Below are positions 57,376-64,000 of a DNA stretch of 64,000 nucleotides, in pieces (positions within the stretch are counted from its first letter, which is position 1; every line of letters starts with the position of its first letter). The notes below the pieces were generated by a model. That model saw only the letters and a list, made by a program, of their open reading frames with translations, was not told the origin of the DNA and did not search any database. This DNA is from Bemisia tabaci (lineage: Eukaryota; Arthropoda; Insecta; Hemiptera; Aleyrodidae): positions 8,947,480-9,011,479 of the forward strand of contig NC_092802.1 in the NCBI RefSeq assembly GCF_918797505.1. The letters run 5' to 3'. A program made the translations under genes and the position numbers.

Positions 57376-59421
57376 AAGGGATTTTTCCTGGAGCTGTGTT
57401 CCATGTACAAAGAGGCTCCGCGACAGGACAGCCGATCGCGTTGTTCCGCCGAACGTGCCAACCGGGTGGCGCTCTCAAGCGGTATTTCCGATGACTATAG
57501 GTCATGAAATTTCATTAGAAGTCGAGGATAAGTCAAGGAACGCCAAAAAAAATGATAAAGTTTGCGAGCCACCCTGATCTTGCCTATCGGTGTAAACTAA
57601 ATTCTCCGTGGATGCCGCGAACTTTACAATTTTCTCCTCAAACGCGAAGTTAAGAATGGCAGAGTTTGGAGATCAGGGTTGCCACAGGGAAAACCGGGAA
57701 ATGTCAGGGAAAATTTGTTAAATCACCTTTACTTGCTTTCTGGAATGGGTTTGAGGTTTCGAATACACATTTTGCCTGAAAACTATTTTCAATCATGCCC
57801 TCGTCACATCTTCAATTTTCAAGGAATTCCACCAAAATGTGTTAGGGAAATGTCAGGGATTTTCATTTTCTAATTTCTGTGGCAACCCTGGGAGATGTCA
57901 TCATCAGTTATTTGTATTCATCGAGTGAGGGCAATCAGAGCTTTTGAAGTTTGAAGTGTTCCCAGTGTTTTTTAATAGATGGCGGAACCTCGCGCTGAGA
58001 TAATCTCAAGTGGACACTTCAAACGTTAGAAACATGATGATACTGATCGTGAAGATATTTTGGAAGCTGAAACTGAATGAATTTAGTATTCATCGATCAC
58101 CGAGCCCGTAAACATGTTAGGTTTAACCAGTTATTATTAAAACGACTTGTTAACGAAAATTGTGGAGAACCGCTTTGCAAAATTCTGGCTGTTCCTCCGG
58201 ACTCTTATTTGCGTGAAAGGTTAGACTTCAGTTTTACTTCCTATATACCTTACCTGCCTATCCTTTTAAGGGAGAGCAAAGTTAGGCCTCATCCCTCTTG
58301 CAAAACATGAAGGATCTTTTCACCTTGGGTTATTGCATTTACACTTCTTTGTATCTAGAAACGGATGCGTTATGCGGTGTTTGCTATTTAAATCCGTAAT
58401 CATGCAATAATGGGATGTCTCAATCCTTCTGTGGTTATTTTAATATTATTTGTTGTTACTCGTCTGGAATAAACTGAAACTTCCGTTTACATACGCACGT
58501 TCTTGCTTTTAATTAACTGGGTAAATGCACAATTTGGATCTCAATTTAATCATCTGTACCGATCACCGTGAAACAAACTTGATGAAGCAACGTATTACAG
58601 CGAAAAGTACTTTAACGATGTACGTTAGTTGAAAATTCGCCTAAATTTGCACAATAAGCCGCACTATATGTAAAAAGTTGAATTGCGCAAGTGAAGTCTG
58701 CAATTGCTGATGTGGTTTTCTGCTTTACGCGGTCGAATTTTGGCCTGGCGCTTTTAATAGAATTGAATCGGGTATATACACATGCTGGCAAGCATGTATC
58801 GATTTTCTGATAGATATGAAAAGTATAAATCTTCCTTAGAACTTTTCAAGAGCGCTGGCATACCCAGGTCTCTGACGGTTAGTCGAAAAAATTCCGGAGT
58901 CATCCCTCCCCAGGCTCGCTCTGTAGCATTAATAGAGCTGCACACATGCCGAAAAACATGGATTACATTTTGCAAGAAGGAACCAAGAGCATGCCAGTGT
59001 CGCTAATGTTGTGCAACTTCCTTTATCATACAAATATAAACTGAGCATCTAAACAAGTTCTATCTTTACTCTGAATAAACAATAAATTCAAGACGAAAAT
59101 TATCTTCATAGATCTGATCATTTACATTATCTTAGTAACTTTATCGCAAAGAATGTAAGTTGCTTAATCTTAGCAACATTGGAGTTATCTTAGTTCCTTT
59201 TTGCATAATGCAATCCATGTGTCGGTTCTCTGGGAGTGTCTTGATATCAAGGGGAAAAAATCCTGGTCCCACAGGACCTTCAAATATCGATGACATACTC
59301 ATGTCTCCTATGAATGTCATTCCCTCAAGATCAACACCTCTTTCTCTTTCTCCATTCGTATGAATTTTATGTGATAAATCACTAGCTGTTTTTCGTGTAA
59401 TTTTCAGACTCACGATCACTA
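57376..59421. other. Intergenic, no gene supported
   Basis: Two phrases of the type GGGAAATGTCAGGGA reappear at about 57700 and 57845 around GTTGCCACAG/TGTGGCAACC, a small inverted pair. Otherwise only short ORFs are present. Confidence 0.45.
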
Positions 59422-59820
59422 TTGCAACCCTATAAGATGGCGAACCTTTTAGTGATTCTAATACCCTGTTTCCTCACGATGGTTTCCGCCCACAAGATAT
59501 TGATTTTTCAGCCGACTCCATCCATTAGTCATCAGCAACCAGCGATGGGTTTAACAGAAGCTCTAGTGACGAAAGGCCACGACGTTTATGTCCTTAGCCC
59601 AAATGCTGTCCCGGTAAAAATGCCTCTGATTACTCTGAATGTGTTGAAATTATATTCTCGTTGCCAACGTGCGTTAAATGTCTTTGAAAAATTCGTCGTC
59701 TTGGACATGAAGGAGCGTAACTCAATTCTTATGTCGTCGAATTTTCTCAAACAATTAATTTATTCGACGAATTTCACCGGAGTAATTTTTATCAAAAGTT
59801 TTTCTGATTTTTTCGTGTGA
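59422..59820 (+). pseudogene. UDP-glycosyltransferase N-terminal fragment
   Basis: The 132-codon frame begins with a signal-peptide-like MANLLVILIPCFLTMVSA. It continues HKILIFQPTPSISHQQP and EALVTKGHDVYVLSP, the standard start of an insect UGT (lumenal, substrate-binding N-terminal domain). Family members are about 500 residues and end with a UDP-sugar signature and a transmembrane anchor, both absent here. The frame closes at 59820 with no clear donor. It is either a first exon whose partners lie beyond the window or a decayed copy. The 3' end of the fragment is repeated at 60427-60580. Confidence 0.75.
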
Positions 59821-59863
59821 TCTTATCGGTGACATAATGCCAATGACTCTTCTAGTTAATATA

Positions 59864-60425
59864 CAATAAACCATTAGACAAGGTACGAATTTAAGCATTC
59901 CACTACATGTTTATTAACCAGAATTTCACGTAAAACACGGTTCGCGCAACGAAAATTACTGAAATAAACTTCTAACGAAGATATTAACGTTTTAATTTCA
60001 CATCGGTCACGAGGAATCTGAACTGCCCGCTCACAAGAAACCCAAAGCTCTAGGTCTTTGAGTCCAATCGCGCACTACAACGGTTTCAGCAAGCTTCTCA
60101 ATCGAGCAGTGTTTATTTCCCACCATGTGTGGTTCAAACCATGAGCAATTTGTTATAGCTGAGCCAAAGCGTCAAGATTGAGGTTTTCAGATTTTTATAT
60201 TGCAGAGACTGTCATGATAAACGTTTAGCGCGCGATGTGAATCACGTAAAGTATTGAGTCTTCATGAGCGGGTGGTTTGAATTCACGCATCAAGAATCAT
60301 TAAATATCTTCGTAAGGAGTTGATTTCGGTAATTTTCGCCGTGCGTATTGTGTTCTACGTGAAATTTTGGTTAAGAAACATGTATCAGAATTCTGAAATT
60401 TGTATCTTGTCTAGTAGTTTATTCT
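59864..60425. mobile_element. Second copy of the ~560-bp CAATGGACCACTA MITE
   Basis: Ends CAATAAACCATTAGACAAGG and the complement of GAATAAACTACTAGACAAG. The interior is homologous to 49214-49770 throughout. It lies between the two copies of the UGT 3' segment. Confidence 0.85.
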
Positions 60426-60426
60426 T

Positions 60427-60580
60427 ATATGTCGTTAGATTTTCTCAAACCATTAATTTATTCGACTAATTTCACCGGTGTAATTTTTATCAAAAGTTTT
60501 TCTGATTTTCTTGTGTAATCTGAAGAAATATCGGTGAAATTTGTATTCAGGAATGCCAAAGACTCTTCTGGTTAATATAC
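60427..60580 (+). repeat. Duplicate of the UGT fragment 3' end
   Basis: TATGTCGTTAGATTTTCTCA through TCACCGGTGTAATTTTTATC to CTCTTCTGGTTAATATACAA repeats 59730-59863 with about 90% identity. The segment after the first copy was the MITE insertion site; the second copy is empty there. Confidence 0.8.
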
Positions 60581-61128
60581 AATTAGCGAGGGGAGACTTG
60601 GCAACATTGAAATTAAATACGTTCTTTCGCGAGCTAAACGTCGAATAGTTCGCGCGAATCAACAGCCGTAGGATAGCGAGAAGCGAAGATTTTGACTGCT
60701 TCCAGGAGGTGTCGCGTATGTGATATACACCCCCTGGAAAAATTGGCAGTAGAATCTGTGTTCCAAAATACCATAGACCTACGGCCGGCTGTAAGACTTC
60801 CGATAGCTTCTATAGCCGGCTCACAATTTCTCAGAGAGTACTTTAACATTCTCAAACACATGGAACTTTAAGGCACACTGGAACTAAGTGCTATACAATT
60901 GCTGCCCTTATAAGGCATACTTGATACAATTACAATTGTTTGTTGAGTGACTCCCTACAGTTAACAAAGGATTTGAGAATATAAGGCATGAAGCGGACGG
61001 ACAAACAAGGTCAGTCGCTTTTCTAGGAATTGACATTAAAATATTCACACGAAATGGGAACATAACAATATACAAATTGAGAATGACAAGAATACAAAGG
61101 AATGCATAGAATATCGTGACAAGAATGT

Positions 61129-61565
61129 CTAGTTTCTGAGGAATGAGGTTTTGGCCGTACGCTTGGTTCTGGTGACAGGCTTTGGACCGGTTGCTTTGCG
61201 CTTGTGGGCAACCTTGCTTGTTGCGCCTCCAGAAGAGCCGCTTGGTGGTTGGTCGTCGTCCATGTCATCTCCATCACTCGATTCCTCGTCGTCAGCGAGG
61301 GGCTCCTTTCGGTCCCCCCCTAGAGAAAATCCTTTTTTATCTTTTCGATTGTTTCGGCTGTTGCCACGGTGCTCTCGTTGAACACCTTCTTCAAGGTTTC
61401 TCCGGCTCCAGCAGCTGCAGAGGCCTTAAATTGGATTAATGTGTTGTTCCACTGTGGGTCGTAGTCAGGGTAAGACTCGACTTTGGCGGGTGTCAAATGT
61501 GGCGACTGTGCGAGAGTGCTTTTGGGCATCATAGCCAATATGAACGTTCCAATCCGCCCTAACAT
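61129..61565 (-). pseudogene. Unrecognised protein end, acidic then basic tail
   Basis: From ATG at 61565 the frame reads LGRIGTFILAMMPKST and so on to IEKIKKDFL and a stop at 61320. In the +1 frame, just after a run of seven G, a coding-looking tail follows: DDEESSDGDDMDDD, KVAHKRKATGPK and TSFLRN, with stop at 61129. Either a one-base slip in the G run broke the gene, or TTTTCTCTAG is a splice acceptor. I do not recognise the protein. A viral nucleoprotein-like origin is conceivable, given the fossil polymerase in this window, but unsupported. A further open minus frame (60861-60634) lies downstream. Confidence 0.4.
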
Positions 61566-62039
61566 ATCCTCAGCAACCGAGCCTATCCATATCCTCTGCT
61601 GTCCCGTCCGTCCGTCCTATGTTCTCCTGTCCATATTGCGTTGACATACAAATTAAAAAGAAGATGAGAGAAGAAGATGAAGAGAAACGCAAAAGAAGAA
61701 AATAATAAACAAACACAGAAGAAGAAGACATATTCAAATTTAAATTCCTGTATCTCTAAACCGTCTACAATAACGAGCAGAGCAGAGAGCACTTTAACAT
61801 TCTCGAACACATGGAAGCTTCCACTCACACTGCAACAATTTCATTTGCCCAGGAATGATTATTCAAGAAGAATAAAAAATCATCACCTGTGATCGCTTAC
61901 ACAAATCAAATGATCAGAGTATAATTTAATTGAATGCTGCACCCTTTTGAGCGACTCTTTTACTCTAGAGCATAAACATTTGAAGTCTAATGTGAAAATC
62001 AATCATTAACTTCAAACAATCTCTTGGTGAACTTGAGAC

Positions 62040-62175
62040 AACTTGAGACTGAGGTTGAGACAACAACTTGGCTAAAAATTCCATTCTGTGATCTATTTGA
62101 TCTCCGTGGGCTAAATATTCCTTGCAGTGATCTATTTGATCTCCGTGCGGGCTAATAGTTCCATACAGAGATAGT
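62040..62175. repeat. ~45-50-bp repeat, three diverged copies
   Basis: GTGATCTATTTGATCTCCGTG occurs at about 62087 and 62131 and in a diverged form at about 62168, each followed by GGGCTAA or GGGACTAA and a TTCC element. Confidence 0.6.
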
Positions 62176-62224
62176 TTTGATCTCTGTGGGACTAAATCAG
62201 TTCTGAAACAATAATGGACTGTTC

Positions 62225-62398
62225 AACTGCAGGGGACGCCCGTAAGACAATGACATTTCAACTGCAGGGGACGCCCGTAAGACAATGACATTTCAACTGC
62301 AGGGGACGCCCGTAAGACAATGACATTTCAACTGCAGGGGACGCCCGTAAGACAGTGACATTTCAACTGCAATGGACGCCTGTAAGACAGAGGCATTG
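62225..62398. repeat. 35-bp tandem repeat, five copies
   Basis: The unit AACTGCAGGGGACGCCCGTA followed by AGACAATGACATTTC starts at 62225, 62260, 62295, 62330 and 62365. The first three are essentially identical. The last has ATGG for GGGG and CTG for CCG. No gene spans it. Confidence 0.93.
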
Positions 62399-64000
62399 TA
62401 TGCATGTAGCAGCAGTATTTATTAGTCTTCCACGGTCCTTCAGCTCTAAATTTAATCTTTAAATGTCTCTACTTTTCTCACAACGAATTTCTCAAGTCTT
62501 TCATCTCTATCCAAGAGGATTATTAAAAGTATAAATACATCATACATTTTGGATGATTTCCTTCCGCACCAAAAAGAAAATCCCAAATTTTTGGAAGGTT
62601 GATTTCCAATTAGAGCGCTATTAAATCGGTTTTTATGTATGCCTTGATAATTTACTGAGGAATTATAAATTTCGCATTATTTTCACCATGTGTTAATATA
62701 GTTCATAATAAGTAATCCGCAACGATGATAAATTAGGATTAGTTAAATCCACATATGTTAAATTTTCTTCATTCTCCATTATGCTCGATCTTAAAACTCA
62801 TGCTCACAATTAGTCTCTGATCATAATCTCATTAACATCCTCTGCTCGCTTATGTCATACTTTTTCTTCTCATTCAGATTTATACTCTTTTTTCGCATTT
62901 AAGTTATTTCCTCTTACTCAAAATGCTTTTTTCTTTTTCTCACTCAGGTTGTAAATTGGAGTCAAGCTTTCTTTGTGAGACGACTGTCTTTCGACGTTGT
63001 TGCTTATACCTGCTTCGTTAGGTCTTCATTGCTTAAATAGGCTTAATATTCGCTTAGATAGGCTTAGATGTGATTTTGTAGCAAATGTTGCAACTTACTT
63101 GGCAACAATGCCAACCTAAATTAACGTTATACACTCGTTGAACATAGTTCAATAATACTTAACTCGTACGATGATTTGACTATAAAGCATATACAACTGA
63201 AATAATTTTAATAGTAGTTTTTCATACCATTTTCGGAAAGGTTAAGGTATAATATCATCAATTTTCAGGAGTTTCTGAACGAGTTCATACTATGTCATAA
63301 TTCCCTTCGGTGGTCTTTCGGTTGAGCTTCTTTCGGTCCTTTTAAATGCACGTTTAAGATGATAAAATTTCGCGATTGTCGAAAAATGGCTTGGCTTGAA
63401 AAGCCTCTGGAGTTTTTAATTTGGTTTTTTGATTGTTGTTAGAAGCATAATTCTTTATATATTTGTCAGGTTCTTGTCTCTTCTCTTCCATTAGTATCTT
63501 TAGACTTTTATCATTGTTTCGTAGAATCTTGTTTCAAATTCACTCAACTCAATTGGATTTATGTGTGGTTCGAACATTTAAAGTTCAAAATTTGCTTGGG
63601 AAAATTGGGTAAATTTCTGCTTTGCTTCCTCCTAACGAATGTTCAAGTTCGTCATGTATCGTTTCTTGTGCTACGAAGTTCTCAAGGCCTGACAGCCGAA
63701 TTACTGCCTGATATTGCCAAATTGAATCGTAGAAATCGGTCGATTACTGCACGATATTTAATAACTTAAGTATGTGGAGATCAATCGATCTTTGCTCATA
63801 CTTGGTATCGACACGGAGATCGAGCGATCCCTGCATGTCACTACCACGAGATGATAATTATCTTTTCATTCCGGCCGCATATTCCACTTTTGTGAACATT
63901 TTTAATTTTCGTTGACGTCTTCCAAATTGCACAGATGAAGATCACGTCGGGGTCCCCATGTTTTTCTTAGTTTTTAATAAGATAAATATACAGGGTTATT
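62399..64000. other. AT-rich end of window, no gene supported
   Basis: Only short ORFs with no domain. ATACAGGGTTATT at the right edge could be the start of an element with a CAGGG-like terminus, but the window ends there. Confidence 0.4.

Noticed and set aside
57039..57577. 110- and 178-codon ORFs with RPGKVGEC-like repeats
   Set aside because: Created by the 27-28-bp minisatellite; neither is plausible as a protein.

Overview
This window is TE-dominated eukaryotic nuclear DNA, most likely from an arthropod and probably a hemipteran. The grounds are spliceosomal introns with GT/AG borders, an insect-type UDP-glycosyltransferase fragment, many MITEs, a fossil mononegavirus polymerase and a Ty3/gypsy fragment. 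Several MITE termini remind me of whitefly (Bemisia tabaci) repeats, but I could not search for them. Few genes look like ordinary host genes.

Layout. 1-1.6 kb: tandem ~320-bp satellite. 1.6-5.8 kb: MITEs and a triplicated AT-rich unit. 5.8-17.8 kb, minus strand: a CACTA/EnSpm (Tnp2-type) transposase followed by an intact-looking eight-exon DUF4806-like gene, whose introns and flanks carry younger foldback elements and MITEs. 17.8-21.8 kb: a promoter-like segment, an undecided ORF and repeat debris. 21.8-32 kb: the same satellite in reverse orientation, split by a 6,525-bp element with 25-bp perfect terminal inverted repeats and a TA target duplication. 32-34.1 kb: a decaying relative of the satellite.

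34.1-35.4 kb: a C-terminally truncated RecQ-like helicase beside a FLYWCH-like finger. 36.4-38.5 kb: an endogenous mononegavirus L fragment in two pieces, with its 5' part tandemly amplified. 40.5-43.6 kb: a duplicated gene fragment, one copy holding a 1,424-bp near-perfect palindromic element and the other showing the empty site. 45.4-46.9 kb: an 18S rRNA fragment broken by a short-TIR element that carries a tRNA-like sequence; a second copy of that element holds a nested MITE.

49.8-55.6 kb, minus strand: the most notable cluster. A proline/arginine-rich disordered protein, a spliced RecQ-like helicase and a protein with all three PrimPol-type archaeo-eukaryotic primase motifs lie in the same orientation. 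A second helicase of the same kind occurs 16 kb away. My inference is that these belong to a large mobile element that encodes its own priming and unwinding functions; I do not recognise it as a described superfamily. 55.6-56.3 kb: gypsy RT/RNase H debris. 57 kb: a minisatellite. 59.4-60.6 kb: a truncated UGT. 61.1-61.6 kb: an unrecognised gene end. 62.2 kb: a 35-bp tandem repeat. The rest shows no gene I can support.
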